DNA of 64,000 bases from Saccharothrix tamanrassetensis. Lineage in GTDB: Bacteria; Actinomycetota; Actinomycetes; Mycobacteriales; Pseudonocardiaceae. Numbering within the stretch: position 1 is the first letter of the stretch; each line of letters opens with the position of its first letter. The stretch lies in assembly GCF_014203665.1 (NCBI RefSeq), contig NZ_JACHJN010000007.1, positions 1 through 64,000 of the forward strand. Direction: 5' to 3'. Both the position numbers and the translations under genes were made by a program. Below the pieces are notes generated by a model. The model was not told the origin of the DNA and did no database searches. It saw only the letters and a program-made list of their open reading frames with translations. Positions 9,673 to 19,060 of the stretch are shown piece after piece.

Positions 9673-9840
9673 TCAACGAACAGCCGCCACCAACCGCGCA
9701 AGTGCGCCAGGTCCCTCGAACCGCAGCTCCGGTCCACCCTGCTGCTTGGAGTCGCGGACCGCGCTCAGGTCAGCACGGACTTCGACACAGTTGGTGGATG
9801 TGCCCGACCGGCTGGACTTCCGCCACCGGGGTGAAGTCAT
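9673..9840 (-). CDS. DUF397 domain protein
   Basis: A 55-residue protein beginning with the DUF397 pattern WRKSSRSGTSTNCVEV, followed by AVRDSKQQGGPELRF and a final Leu/Val-rich helix. Members of this family pair with XRE/DUF5753 regulators in actinomycetes, in modules related to BldB/WhiJ development control and toxin-antitoxin-like pairs. The ATG at 9840 follows GAAGGAGAAGG and lies 15 bp after the stop of the XRE gene, so the two form an operon. Confidence 0.9.
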   Translation of the reverse strand: MTSPRWRKSSRSGTSTNCVEVRADLSAVRDSKQQGGPELRFEGPGALARLVAAVR

Positions 9841-9855
9841 TCCTTCTCCTTCTTC

Positions 9856-10665
9856 TCAAGCAGAAAATTCAGGATCGACAGAAATTTCGGTGACCCGCTC
9901 GACGACCTCCTGGAACACCGCAACCATGTCCTTCTCCTGGATGAACAGGCCGCTCGCGTGGTTCTCCAGGTGCACGATCGTCTCGCTGCCACCGATCGTA
10001 ATCAGCGAGAACGGCCCGTGGAGGGCCGCGTGCCAACCGGCGTCGATCGGGAAGATTCGAAGCTCCACATTGGGCAACTCGGCCATCTTCCGCAGGTGGT
10101 CGAGCTGTTCCACCCGGGCGGCAGGTCCGCCGAACTGCTGCCGCATCACGTGATTCCCCATCAGCGCGGTATAGCGGACCGGACGCGACCTGGTGAGCAC
10201 GTCCCGGCGGCCCATCCGGATGGCGACGCGCGTCTCGATCTCCGACTCGGGCACCGCACCGCCGCGCATGATCGCGCGGGTGTAGCCGCTGGATTGGAGC
10301 AGACCCGGCACGACGAGCGGGCTGACATCGATGATCTCGGTGGCGAGTTGCTCGATCTGGAGCAACGCGTCCAGTTGGACCCGCTGCTCGGGTAGACCGA
10401 CCGCAAGCCAGGCCGAGCCCTTGGCGGGATCGTCGCGGACCAGTTCGAGGATCTCGTCGCACTCCGGGCCGACCACGCCGAGCGTGTCGAGGATGAGGAT
10501 GGTGGCCTCTTCACTTGGCGGACGCTCTCCCGACTCGTACCTGTTCATGGTCGCGGCGTGGATGCCGGTCAGTCGCGCGAGCTCCCGCTGTCCCACCCCG
10601 GCCGCCTCGCGAACCGCGCGGAGTTTCGTGCCGAGCGCCATCGCCTTCGCCGTGCTGCGGATCAT
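9856..10665 (-). CDS. XRE family regulator with DUF5753 (Scr1-type) domain
   Basis: A regulator of about 269 residues. The N-terminal helix-turn-helix (QRELARLTGIHAATMNRYESGERPPSEE) is followed by the DUF5753 domain, with characteristic text LVVPGLLQSSGYTRAIM and RMGRRDVLTR. Such proteins control developmental or stress genes together with a DUF397 partner, here the next gene. Start choice is uncertain: ATG at 10665 or 10641 fits the family better than more distal starts. It is divergent from the small gene at 10788, which may belong to the same module. Confidence 0.87.
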   Translation of the reverse strand: MIRSTAKAMALGTKLRAVREAAGVGQRELARLTGIHAATMNRYESGERPPSEEATILILDTLGVVGPECDEILELVRDDPAKGSAWLAVGLPEQRVQLDALLQIEQLATEIIDVSPLVVPGLLQSSGYTRAIMRGGAVPESEIETRVAIRMGRRDVLTRSRPVRYTALMGNHVMRQQFGGPAARVEQLDHLRKMAELPNVELRIFPIDAGWHAALHGPFSLITIGGSETIVHLENHASGLFIQEKDMVAVFQEVVERVTEISVDPEFSA

Positions 10666-10787
10666 GCGGCACAGCATAGGACTGGCCGTTCTACCTGCGG
10701 ATACACCCGATCGTGGCATTGCGGTTGTGGTAGCGCAACAGCAACATGTGATGGGACAACACAACGCACCACCGAAGGGTACCGCTC

Positions 10788-11120
10788 ATGGATGACCGCT
10801 CCGGACACGACACCGTGTGGGACGAAGCCACGTCCGCACAGTTCCTCGCCGACCTGGCCGACGAGGAAGCGCCGCGACTGTTCGCCGTGGCCGTGGAATA
10901 CGGCGAGCGCTACGACGCCCACATCGCCGCCTACGGCATGGCCTTCCACGACCACGCCGAGGTCATCTCCACCGAAGGCGACTTCCGCGCGAGCCTCCAC
11001 AAGCCGGAGAACGCGCTGCTCTACTTCACCGAAGGGGGTGACGCCAACGCACGACTCCTGTGGCTGCCGCGCACCCTCACCACCGTCGCCACCACCAACA
11101 CCACCGCCAGCACGCCGTAG
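10788..11120 (+). CDS. Conserved small hypothetical protein beside the XRE/DUF397 pair
   Basis: A 110-residue acidic protein. The body ([30 protein letters not shown] to about ARLLWL, residue 92) resembles small actinobacterial proteins I recall near XRE regulators; no function is known to me. GAAGGGT precedes the ATG. The last 33 residues or so are a Thr-rich tail read antisense through the 3' end of tctA, a 100-bp tail-to-tail overlap, and probably do not belong to the original protein. Confidence 0.7.
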   Translation: MDDRSGHDTVWDEATSAQFLADLADEEAPRLFAVAVEYGERYDAHIAAYGMAFHDHAEVISTEGDFRASLHKPENALLYFTEGGDANARLLWLPRTLTTVATTNTTASTP

Positions 11121-12538
11121 GTCGCAGCCGCGAACGGACTCGCCACCAACGCCGTCAGGTCGCCCTCGGAGATCTGCAACGTCCGCCGCACCTGCTCCTC
11201 CGCCATCGGTCCCAGGATCAGCCCGACGACCAGCGGCGCGACCGGATAGCCGTGACGGCGCATGAAGAAGCCGGCCACGCCGATCACCAGGAGCACGATC
11301 AGGTCGTCCACCACGAAGTTCACCGCGTAGGTGCCCAGAGCGGCGAACAACAGGATGCCCGCGTACAGGTAAGGCCGGGGGATCTGGAGCACCTTCACCC
11401 AGATCCGCACCAAGGGCAGGTTGAGCACGAGCAGCATGACGTTGCCGATGTACAGCGACGCGATGAGCGCCCACACCATCCCCGAGTTGTCGGTGAACAG
11501 CAGCGGACCGGGCTGGATGCCGTAGGACTGGAACGCCGCCACGATCACCGCCGCCGTCGCGGTCGTCGGCAGACCCAGCGTCAGCAGCGGCACCAGCACT
11601 CCGGCCGCCGCGGCGTTGTTGGCCGCCTCGGGACCGGCCACGCCCTCGATCGCCCCCTTGCCGAACTCCTCGGGATGCTTGGACAGCTTCTTCTCCGCCG
11701 CGTACGACAGGAACGTCGACACGTCCGCCCCTCCGGCCGGCACGGTGCCGACCGGGAAGCCGATGAACGTGCCGCGCAGCCAAGGCTTCCACGACCGCGA
11801 CCAGAACTCGCGGGTGAACCACCGGCCGCCGACCGGCACCACCTCCACCGGGCCGTGCCGCAGCCGGGAAGCCACGTAGAGCGCCTCGCCGACCGCGAAC
11901 ACACCGACCGCGACGACTACGACGTCGATCCCGTCGGCCAGCGTCGACACCCCCAGGGTGAACCGCTGCTGACCGGACAACGTGTCCGTCCCGACCAGAC
12001 CGAGGAACAGGCCCAACCCCAGCGCCGCGAGCCCGCGCGCCGGGGAGGAACCCAGCAGCGCGGCCACCGTCGTGAAGGCGACCACCATCAGCGCCACGTA
12101 GTCCGCCGGCCCCAAGGTCACCGCGAGGTCCGCGATCGTGGGGGCCAGTGCCGTCAGCAGGATCGTGGCGATGGTGCCCGCCACGAACGACCCGATCGCC
12201 GCCGTGGCCAGGGCCGCCGCGCCACGTCCGGCGCGCGCCATCCGGTTGCCCTCCAACGCGGTGACGATGGAGGAGGACTCGCCGGGGGTGTTCAACAGGA
12301 TGGACGTCGTCGACCCGCCGTACATGCCGCCGTAGTAGATGCCCGCGAAGATGATCAGCGCGGCGGTGGGTTCCAGCGTGTAGGTCAACGGCAGCAGCAG
12401 CGCCACCGTCATCGCCGGGCCGATGCCCGGCAACACACCCACGGCGGTGCCGAGGGTGACGCCCAGCAGGGCGTAGAGCAGGTACTCGGGCTGCGCGGCG
12501 GTCGCGAAACCCTCCAACAGCGCGGTGAGGCTACCCAT
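11021..12538 (-). CDS. tctA: Tripartite tricarboxylate transporter, large permease
   Basis: A 505-residue polytopic membrane protein of the TctA family. The signature [18 protein letters not shown] is near residue 38 and [22 protein letters not shown] near residue 67. It is the large translocation subunit of the TTT uptake system, driven by the ion gradient and fed by the binding lipoprotein TctC. Its start overlaps the tctB stop by 8 bp. The adjacent CitA/CitB-type two-component system suggests a di- or tricarboxylate substrate, but the specific one cannot be read. Confidence 0.95.
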   Translation of the reverse strand: MGSLTALLEGFATAAQPEYLLYALLGVTLGTAVGVLPGIGPAMTVALLLPLTYTLEPTAALIIFAGIYYGGMYGGSTTSILLNTPGESSSIVTALEGNRMARAGRGAAALATAAIGSFVAGTIATILLTALAPTIADLAVTLGPADYVALMVVAFTTVAALLGSSPARGLAALGLGLFLGLVGTDTLSGQQRFTLGVSTLADGIDVVVVAVGVFAVGEALYVASRLRHGPVEVVPVGGRWFTREFWSRSWKPWLRGTFIGFPVGTVPAGGADVSTFLSYAAEKKLSKHPEEFGKGAIEGVAGPEAANNAAAAGVLVPLLTLGLPTTATAAVIVAAFQSYGIQPGPLLFTDNSGMVWALIASLYIGNVMLLVLNLPLVRIWVKVLQIPRPYLYAGILLFAALGTYAVNFVVDDLIVLLVIGVAGFFMRRHGYPVAPLVVGLILGPMAEEQVRRTLQISEGDLTALVASPFAAATYGVLAVVLVVATVVRVRGSHRSRALASPPSVK

Positions 12539-13034
12539 CGAGGAGCGGCACCCCTTCCAACACCCCGGCGGGCAGCGACAGGCCCAGGCCGGACGCGAAC
12601 ACCACCTGCACGACCAGCGCCAGCACCACGGCGACCGCCAACGCCTTCCACCACACCGCGCCCAGCGTCCAGGCCGCCCCGGCGAACAGCACCACCGCCG
12701 CGACCGGCCAGCCGACCACGTCGATCAGCGCCAGGTGTGCCACCAGGACGGCGACCAGCTTGGCCACGGTCGGCCAGTCGGTGCGCAGCCCCGTGTCGGC
12801 GTCCGCGGCGTCTGCGGCTTTCGCGGCCTGCCCGAGCTTCCCCTTCGCGGTGGCCACGATCGCCGCCACGCCGGTGACCACCAGCAGCGCGCCGACCGCG
12901 TACGGGAACGCGCGCGGCCCGACGGTGCCCGCCGTGCCGCGTGCGGTGATGGTGGTCGCGTCCACCAGGGTGAACACGCCCAGGGCGGTGACCAGACCGC
13001 CGAAGACGTACTCCTCGATGCGTTCGACGATCAC
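12531..13034 (-). CDS. tctB: Tripartite tricarboxylate transporter, small permease
   Basis: A 167-residue membrane protein with the four-helix pattern of Tct[15 protein letters not shown], a [22 protein letters not shown] helix, and two C-terminal hydrophobic segments. The GTG start at 13034 overlaps the tctC stop as GTGA, indicating translational coupling. A short Ala/Lys/Asp-rich loop (residues 62-80) separates helices 2 and 3. Confidence 0.9.
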   Translation of the reverse strand: MIVERIEEYVFGGLVTALGVFTLVDATTITARGTAGTVGPRAFPYAVGALLVVTGVAAIVATAKGKLGQAAKAADAADADTGLRTDWPTVAKLVAVLVAHLALIDVVGWPVAAVVLFAGAAWTLGAVWWKALAVAVVLALVVQVVFASGLGLSLPAGVLEGVPLLDG

Positions 13035-14023
13035 TTGACCAGGCCGATTTCCTGGAGCACCGGCTTGATCCGGCCGATCTCGACGGTGAGGAACTCGGCG
13101 AACTCGTGGCCGGCGAGGAAGGTGTCGGTCCAGCCCTTCCTCTTCAGCTTCTCCTGCCACTGCGGGCTGCCGTGCATCTCGGTGACCAGCTCGACCAGCC
13201 GTTCCTTCGCCGCCGGCGAGATCGAGCCGGGCGCGACCACCCCGCGCCAGTTGATCAGTTCCACGCCGGTGCCCACGTTCTTCAACGTCGGTACGCCGAG
13301 GTCCGCGTGCGGCTGCGGGCCGGAGGTGGCCAGGGCGCGCAGCTTGCCCGCCTTGATCTGCTCCCGGTACTCGCCGATGCCGGAGATGCCCGCGTCGACC
13401 TTCTTGCCCAGCAGCGCGGCCAGCGACTCGCCGCCGCCCGAGTAGGGGACGTAGTTCAGCTTGGCGGGGTCGATGTTCTTGGCCTTCAACAGCATCGCGG
13501 CCAGGATGTGGTCCGTGCCGCCGGCCGAGCCACCGGTAACCGACACGCCCCGGCCCTTCTCGTCCACGGCTTCGAGCAGGTCCTCGATGCTCTGGTGCGG
13601 CGAGTCGGCGGGCACCACGACCACCTCGTCCTCGGCGGTCAGCCGGGCGATGGGGGTGGTGTCCTCCAACCGCTTGTCCACGCCGTTGGTCTCCACCGCG
13701 CCGACCATGACCAGGCCGGTGACCATCAGGTACGACTCGGACCTCTCGTTCGCCAGCTTCCGCAGGCCCACCGTGCCGCCCGCACCGCCGACGTTGCCGA
13801 CCTGCACGGACCTCGCCAGGTTCGCGCCGCTCACGGCGGCCTGCATGGCCCGCGCGGTCTGGTCCCAGCCGCCGCCGGGATCGGCCGGGGCCATGATCTC
13901 CAGCTTGGCGATCGCCCCGTCCGCCGGCTTCGACGCTCCCCCGCACCCCGCGAGCACCAGGCCCGCGGTCACCACCACCGCGGTGGCCTGCCACGCGGCC
14001 GATCGGGTGTGCTGTCCTGCCAT
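13031..14023 (-). CDS. tctC: Tripartite tricarboxylate transporter substrate-binding lipoprotein
   Basis: A 330-residue Bug/TctC-type binding protein. The ATG at 14023 has GGAGG six bases upstream. The signal peptide ends in the lipobox LAGC, so the mature protein is a lipoprotein on the outer face of the membrane. Family features are MAPADPGGGWDQTARAMQ, VGNVGGAGGTVGL and GGSAGGTDHILAA. It is the first gene of tctCBA and is divergent from the sensor kinase gene across a 145-bp control region. Confidence 0.94.
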   Translation of the reverse strand: MAGQHTRSAAWQATAVVVTAGLVLAGCGGASKPADGAIAKLEIMAPADPGGGWDQTARAMQAAVSGANLARSVQVGNVGGAGGTVGLRKLANERSESYLMVTGLVMVGAVETNGVDKRLEDTTPIARLTAEDEVVVVPADSPHQSIEDLLEAVDEKGRGVSVTGGSAGGTDHILAAMLLKAKNIDPAKLNYVPYSGGGESLAALLGKKVDAGISGIGEYREQIKAGKLRALATSGPQPHADLGVPTLKNVGTGVELINWRGVVAPGSISPAAKERLVELVTEMHGSPQWQEKLKRKGWTDTFLAGHEFAEFLTVEIGRIKPVLQEIGLVK

Positions 14024-14107
14024 CGGGTTCCTCCACGTCACCGACCGCGGCTCGGCGCCCCGGTTGGGCGGGAACGCTAGGAGCGCGGGCCCGGCCCGGT
14101 AAGGCAT

Positions 14108-14137
14108 CGGTCATAAGGGCCGTATTGGTCGTTTAGG
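14108..14137. promoter_or_regulatory. Candidate response-regulator sites between tctC and the kinase gene
   Basis: In an otherwise GC-rich spacer lie AT-rich near-repeats, GGTCATAAGG (14109-14118) and GGTCGTTTAGG (14127-14137), with GTATT between them. CitB/DcuR-type regulators bind AT-rich direct repeats, so these are candidates for control of tctCBA. This is inference from position and composition. Confidence 0.4.
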
Positions 14138-14168
14138 TCGTGGCCGGGCTCACACCGGGTAGGCGAGA

Positions 14169-15752
14169 ATGCGTCGCATGCCTCGCCGCTCGGTCCCCCT
14201 CGGTGTCTCCCTGCTGGTGTTGCAGGTGGTCATCGTGCTGGTGACGACCTGCGCGGCCGGGCTGCTGGCGGCCAAGCTGCAGAGCGACCGGATCCGGGAG
14301 GCGTACAAGGACCGGATGCTGTCGGTGGCGGAGAGCGTGGCCCGGCTGCCCACCGTGGTCGACGCCTTCGACGAGCCGCAGCCGGCCGAGACCATCCAGC
14401 CGCTGGCGGAGCTGATCCGCAAGGCGTCGAACGTGACCTACGTGGTGGTGACCGACCGCAACGGCGTGCGCTACGCCCACCCCGACCCGAAACGGATCGG
14501 GGAACGCGTCTCCACCGACCCCGGTTCGGCGTTGTCCGGCAACGTGTTCGTCGGCACCGAGACCGGCACCCTGGGCACGTCGCTGCGCGCGAAGGTACCG
14601 ATCCGGGCCGACGACGGGCAGATCATCGGCATGGCGTCGGTCGGCGTCCTGGAGAGCCGGCTGGCCGCCGACCTGGCCGAGGACCTGCCGGAGCTGATCG
14701 GCTGGCTGGCCGCCGCCGCGCTGGTCGGCGTGCTGGGCGCGGCCCTGGTCACGCAGCTGGTGCGGCGGCGCACGTTCAAGCTCGAACCCGCCGAGATCGC
14801 GCAGCTGCTGGAGACCCGCGACGCGATGCTGCACGGCATCCGCGAAGGGGTGGTCGGCATCGACGAGCGCGAGCGCCTCGCGCTGGTCAACGACGAGGCG
14901 ATGCGGCTGCTCGGGCTGACCGACGACCCGACCGGGCGTCCCGCCGGCGAGGTGCTCGACGACGGCGGACTGCTCGACCTGGCGCGCGGCGGCGACGACG
15001 TGGCCGACCGGCTGGTGCTCGCGGGCGAACGGGTCCTGGTCGCCAACCGGATGACCGCCAAGACGCAGGGCCGCCCGGTCGGCGTCGTGCTCACCCTGCG
15101 CGACCGCACCGAACTGCACGACGCGCTGCGCCAGCTCGACGGCCAGCGCACCGTCACCGAGGTGTTGCGGGCGCAGGCCCACGAGTTCTCCAACCACCTG
15201 CACGTCATCGGCGGCTTGGTGGAACTGGACCGGCGGGCCGAAGCCGTCGCCTACATCGAACGCGTCGGCGGTGCCGGGTCGATCACCTCGGACATCATCG
15301 AGGGCGCGGTCGCCGACCCGGCGCTGGCCGCCCTGCTGCTGGCCAAGTCGTCCACCGCGCACGAGCGCGGCGTGGCACTGCGGCTGGCCCCGGAGACCAC
15401 GGTGGCCACCCGGACCGGGGACGACGCGCTGACCGTGCTGGGCAACCTGGTCGACAACGCGGTGGACGCCGTGCCGACCGGCGGCACGGTGCGGGTGCTG
15501 GTGCGGTCGTCGCCCGACGGCGTGCGGGTGGTGGTGGACGACGACGGTCCGGGCGTGGCCGAGTCGCAGCGCGGACGGATCTTCACGCTCGGCGTCAGCT
15601 CCAAGGCGACCGACGGCGCGCACGGACGAGGGATCGGACTGGCGTTGGTGTCCAGGGTGGTGACCCGCCGCAGCGGGCGGGTGCGGATCTCCGACTCGGA
15701 GCTGGGCGGCGCGTCGTTCGACGTGTGGCTGCCGGAAGCGGGTGTCCGATGA
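14169..15752 (+). CDS. CitA/DcuS-type sensor histidine kinase
   Basis: A 527-residue membrane kinase. One helix near residues 10-32 and another at 175-197 flank an extracellular PDC/CitA-type sensor domain containing YVVVTDRNGVRYAHPDPKRIG. A cytoplasmic PAS domain follows at about 210-310, then the H-box LRAQAHEFSNHLHVIGGLVEL typical of DcuS/CitA kinases, and an ATP-binding domain with the N-box GNLVDNAVDAV and GRGIGLALV. Such kinases sense C4-dicarboxylates or citrate. The gene overlaps the response regulator by ATGA and is divergent from tctCBA, its likely target. Confidence 0.93.
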   Translation: MRRMPRRSVPLGVSLLVLQVVIVLVTTCAAGLLAAKLQSDRIREAYKDRMLSVAESVARLPTVVDAFDEPQPAETIQPLAELIRKASNVTYVVVTDRNGVRYAHPDPKRIGERVSTDPGSALSGNVFVGTETGTLGTSLRAKVPIRADDGQIIGMASVGVLESRLAADLAEDLPELIGWLAAAALVGVLGAALVTQLVRRRTFKLEPAEIAQLLETRDAMLHGIREGVVGIDERERLALVNDEAMRLLGLTDDPTGRPAGEVLDDGGLLDLARGGDDVADRLVLAGERVLVANRMTAKTQGRPVGVVLTLRDRTELHDALRQLDGQRTVTEVLRAQAHEFSNHLHVIGGLVELDRRAEAVAYIERVGGAGSITSDIIEGAVADPALAALLLAKSSTAHERGVALRLAPETTVATRTGDDALTVLGNLVDNAVDAVPTGGTVRVLVRSSPDGVRVVVDDDGPGVAESQRGRIFTLGVSSKATDGAHGRGIGLALVSRVVTRRSGRVRISDSELGGASFDVWLPEAGVR

Positions 15753-16420
15753 GCGTGCGCACCCTTGTCGTGGACGACGATTTCGCCGTCGCCGCGATCC
15801 ACCGGGGCTTCCTGGAGGCGATGCCCGAGTTCACCGTCGTCGGCGAGGCCCACGGCGGCGGGGAGGCGTTGCGCGCGGTGGAGTCGTTGCGGCCCGACCT
15901 GGTGCTGCTCGACATCCACCTGCCCGACATCTCCGGGCTGGAGGTGCTGGCGCGGCTGCGTGCCCGCAGCGGTCCCCCGGTGGACGTCATCGCGGTGACC
16001 GCCGCCCGGGAACGCGAGACCGTGCGGCAGGCCATGTCCCGGGGTGTCGACCACTACCTGGTCAAACCGTTCACCCGCACCGCGTTCCTGGACCGGATGC
16101 GCCAGTACCTGGCCCGGCGGACCGAGGTGCAGCGGCTGGGCCGGTGGCTGGACCAGGACGAGGTGGACCAGCTGCTGCAGCACCGGCCGACGACGGTCGG
16201 CCTGCCCAAGGGGCTGTCGGCGGTCACGCTGCGGCTGGTGACCGAGGCGCTGCGGGACGGCGTGGGCGACCTGTCCGCCCAGGAGGTCGGCGAGCGCGCC
16301 GGGCTGTCCCGGGTCAGCGCCCGCCGCTACCTGGAGCACCTGGTCGCCATCGGCAAGGCGGAAGTCCAGCCGCGCTACGGCATGGCCAACCGCCCCGCCC
16401 ACGGCTACCGGCTCACCTGA
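15749..16420 (+). CDS. CitB/DcuR-type response regulator
   Basis: A 223-residue response regulator. The receiver domain has the acidic pocket VVDDDF, the phospho-acceptor Asp in LVLLDIHLPD (about residue 53) and Lys in HYLVKPF. The C-terminal part carries a helix-turn-helix, LSAQEVGERAGLSRVSARRYLEHL, as in the CitB/DcuR group. The ATG at 15749 overlaps the kinase stop. Its last 16 bp overlap the convergent GH13 gene. Confidence 0.93.
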   Translation: MSVRTLVVDDDFAVAAIHRGFLEAMPEFTVVGEAHGGGEALRAVESLRPDLVLLDIHLPDISGLEVLARLRARSGPPVDVIAVTAARERETVRQAMSRGVDHYLVKPFTRTAFLDRMRQYLARRTEVQRLGRWLDQDEVDQLLQHRPTTVGLPKGLSAVTLRLVTEALRDGVGDLSAQEVGERAGLSRVSARRYLEHLVAIGKAEVQPRYGMANRPAHGYRLT

Positions 16421-17937
16421 GCCCTCAGCCAGCGGCAGCCGTAGGGCTCCAACGCCAGATCGGCCGACGCCGGCTCGCCGGAGAACACGTCGGTGAGCTC
16501 ACCGTCCACACCGGACAGGTCCACCTTCGCCCCGGTGTCGGCGAAGTTGTGCACCGCGACCACCGTGCCGCCGTCGATGTCGCAGCGGTGCGCGAACACC
16601 GCGGGTTCGGCGGTGTCGATCACCTGGAACTGTCCCCACGCCAGCTCCGGGCACTCCCGGTAGCCCTCGATGAGCATCCGCACCCACGACAGCAGCGAGT
16701 CCGGGTCGTGCCGCTGCTCGCCCGCCGCGTCCCACCACATCGGCGTGCGCACCGCGAGCCGGCCTTCCTGGGACAGGTCCTCGGTCATGCCGACCTCCTC
16801 GCCGTAGAACAGCACCGGCGTGCCGGGCAGCGAGAACAGCAGGCTGTAGACCATCTTGGTGCGTTGCGGGTCGTCCATCATGGAGGGCAGGCGGCGGCGC
16901 AGGCCCCGGCCGTAGAGCTGCATGTCCTCGTCCGGGCCGAACGCGGCGAACACCTCCTGCCGTTCCGGCTCGGTCAGCTTGTCCAGGATCAGCTCGTCGT
17001 GGTTGCGCACGAACGTCGCCCAGTGGCAGTCGCGCGGCGGCTGCGGGCGTTCCTTCAGCGCGTGGGTCAGCGGGCTGGCTTCCTTGCGCGCCAACGACAG
17101 GTACATCTGCTGCATTCCGATGAAGTCGAAGCACATGTGCAGCTCGTCGCCCACGCCGTCGGACTGCCCGAAGTACTTCATCGTGTCGGTGTAGGGCAGG
17201 TTCACCTCGCCCAGCAGCACGCCCTCGCCGTTGCGGCGGGACAGGAACGCCCGCAGGTCGCACAGGTAGTCGTGCGGGTCGGGCAGGTCCTCCACGGGCG
17301 CTTCGAGCAGGAACGGCACGGCGTCCACCCGGAAACCGGACAGGCCCAGCTCCATCCAGAACCCCATCACCCGGGCGATCTCGTCGCGCACCCGCGGGTT
17401 GGCCACGTTGAGGTCCGGCTGGTGCTTGTAGAAGCGGTGCAGGTAGTACTGGCCGGACTTCTTGTCCAACTGCCAGAGGGAGGTCTCCTGGTCCGGGAAC
17501 ACCACGCCCTGCTCGGCGTCCGCCGGCGGCTCGTCGCGCCAGACGTACCAGTCGCGGCGCGGGTTGTCGCGCGAGCTGCGGGCCTCCTGGAACCACGGGT
17601 GCTGGTCGGAGGTGTGGTTGACCACCAGGTCGGCGATCACCCGCATACCCCGGTCGCGGGCGGTGCGGACGAACTCCACGAAGTCGCCGAACGTGCCCAG
17701 GCGCGGGTCGATGGCGTAGAAGTCGGTGATGTCGTAGCCGTCGTCGCGGTCCGGGGAGGGGAAGAACGGCATCAGCCACAGGCACGTGACGCCCAGGCCG
17801 TGCAGGTGGTCGATCTTGTCGATCAGGCCGCGGAAGTCACCGTGCCCGTCGCCGTCCGAGTCGTGGAAGGTCTCCACGTCCAGGCAGTAGACGACGGCGT
17901 TCTTCCACCACAGGTCGGCGGTCCGGGTCAGCTTCAT
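16405..17937 (-). CDS. GH13 alpha-amylase family protein, trehalose-synthase-like
   Basis: A 510-residue cytoplasmic GH13 enzyme without a signal peptide. The four conserved regions are visible: DLVVNHTSDQ, GFRVDAVPFL (nucleophile Asp), LLGEVN (acid/base Glu) and FVRNHDEL. The text is closest to the trehalose-synthase/maltose glucosyltransferase subgroup, but it is shorter than usual TreS and lacks a maltokinase domain, so the exact reaction is uncertain. Its ATG overlaps the stop of the upstream F420-type oxidoreductase by 4 bp. Confidence 0.88.
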   Translation of the reverse strand: MKLTRTADLWWKNAVVYCLDVETFHDSDGDGHGDFRGLIDKIDHLHGLGVTCLWLMPFFPSPDRDDGYDITDFYAIDPRLGTFGDFVEFVRTARDRGMRVIADLVVNHTSDQHPWFQEARSSRDNPRRDWYVWRDEPPADAEQGVVFPDQETSLWQLDKKSGQYYLHRFYKHQPDLNVANPRVRDEIARVMGFWMELGLSGFRVDAVPFLLEAPVEDLPDPHDYLCDLRAFLSRRNGEGVLLGEVNLPYTDTMKYFGQSDGVGDELHMCFDFIGMQQMYLSLARKEASPLTHALKERPQPPRDCHWATFVRNHDELILDKLTEPERQEVFAAFGPDEDMQLYGRGLRRRLPSMMDDPQRTKMVYSLLFSLPGTPVLFYGEEVGMTEDLSQEGRLAVRTPMWWDAAGEQRHDPDSLLSWVRMLIEGYRECPELAWGQFQVIDTAEPAVFAHRCDIDGGTVVAVHNFADTGAKVDLSGVDGELTDVFSGEPASADLALEPYGCRWLRAQVSR

Positions 17938-18893
17938 CGCCGCACCTCCGGCAGCACGCGCTCACCGAACGCGTCGAGGAACTCGTCCAGCTCTTGGCCC
18001 ACGTGGTGCAGGTACAGTTCGTCGAACCCCAGGTCGGCGTATCCGCGCAGGGTTTCGGCGTGCAGGCCCAGGTCGGCGGACACGTTGACGGTGGCCGCGA
18101 CCTGTTCCGGTGTGACGCGCTCGGACACCACGTCGAAGGCTTCGGCCGTCTCCAGGTCCCAGCAGACCGGTGGGCCGAACACGTTGCTGCGCCACTGCTC
18201 GTGCGCGACGGCCATGGCCCGGTCCTGGTCGGGCGCCCAGCTCAGGTGGACCTGGAGGGCGAGCTTGCCGATGCCCCCGGCGCCCCGGTAGGCGTCCACC
18301 ATCTTGCGCAGGTGCTCGGCCGGCGCGTTGACCGTGATCAGCCCGTCCGCCCACTCCGCGCACCACCGGGCCGTCTCCACGCTGACAGCGGCGCCCACCA
18401 GCTTCGGCGGCTCGGCGGGCCTGGTCCACAGCTTCGCGCGGTCCACGGTGACCAGGCCGTCGTGACTGACCTCGTCGCCCTCCAGCAAGGCGCGGATGAT
18501 GTCCACGCACTCGCGCAACCGCTGTGACCGGATGTCCTTGCGCGGCCACCCCTCACCGGTGATGTGCTCGTTGCTGGCCTCGCCGGTGCCCAGCGCAGCC
18601 CAGAACCGCCCGGGGTACATCGCGCCGAGCGTGCCGATGGCCTGCGCGATGATCGCCGGGTGGTACCGCTGGCCCGGGGCGTTGACCACCCCGAACGGCA
18701 GGCCGGTGGCCTGCATCGCGGCACCCAGCCACGACCAGGCGAAACCCGACTGCCCCTGCCGTTCGCTCCACGGCGAGAAGTGGTCGGAGCTCATCGCCGC
18801 GTCGAACCCGACCTCCTCGGCCCGGCGGACGGCATCCAGCAGCCGTGACGGGTGTATCTGCTCGTGCGAGGCGTGCACACCGATGACGGTCAT
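17934..18893 (-). CDS. LLM-class F420-dependent oxidoreductase
   Basis: A 319-residue luciferase-like TIM barrel of the F420-dependent type. The N-terminal text IGVHASHEQIHPSRLLDAVRRAEEVGFD is followed by SSDHFSPWSERQGQSGFAWSWLGAAMQ and FWAALGTGEASNEH; these match actinobacterial F420-dependent dehydrogenases related to Fgd. It is coupled to the GH13 gene, an arrangement I recall from other actinobacteria, suggesting a shared sugar substrate pathway. The substrate is unknown. Confidence 0.88.
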   Translation of the reverse strand: MTVIGVHASHEQIHPSRLLDAVRRAEEVGFDAAMSSDHFSPWSERQGQSGFAWSWLGAAMQATGLPFGVVNAPGQRYHPAIIAQAIGTLGAMYPGRFWAALGTGEASNEHITGEGWPRKDIRSQRLRECVDIIRALLEGDEVSHDGLVTVDRAKLWTRPAEPPKLVGAAVSVETARWCAEWADGLITVNAPAEHLRKMVDAYRGAGGIGKLALQVHLSWAPDQDRAMAVAHEQWRSNVFGPPVCWDLETAEAFDVVSERVTPEQVAATVNVSADLGLHAETLRGYADLGFDELYLHHVGQELDEFLDAFGERVLPEVRR

Positions 18894-19060
18894 GTGGTGT
18901 CACATACCCCCGACCCGTCCGGGCGACACCCCCAACACCCCGGCGAAGCGGACAACACGGACGCCTTGACGACGAGAGCCGAGATGAGGTTTACACCAAC
19001 GCCCTGGCGCAGGGGGCCACACACCCGGACAACCGCAGCTTGAGGCTCTTGAAAAGAAAC

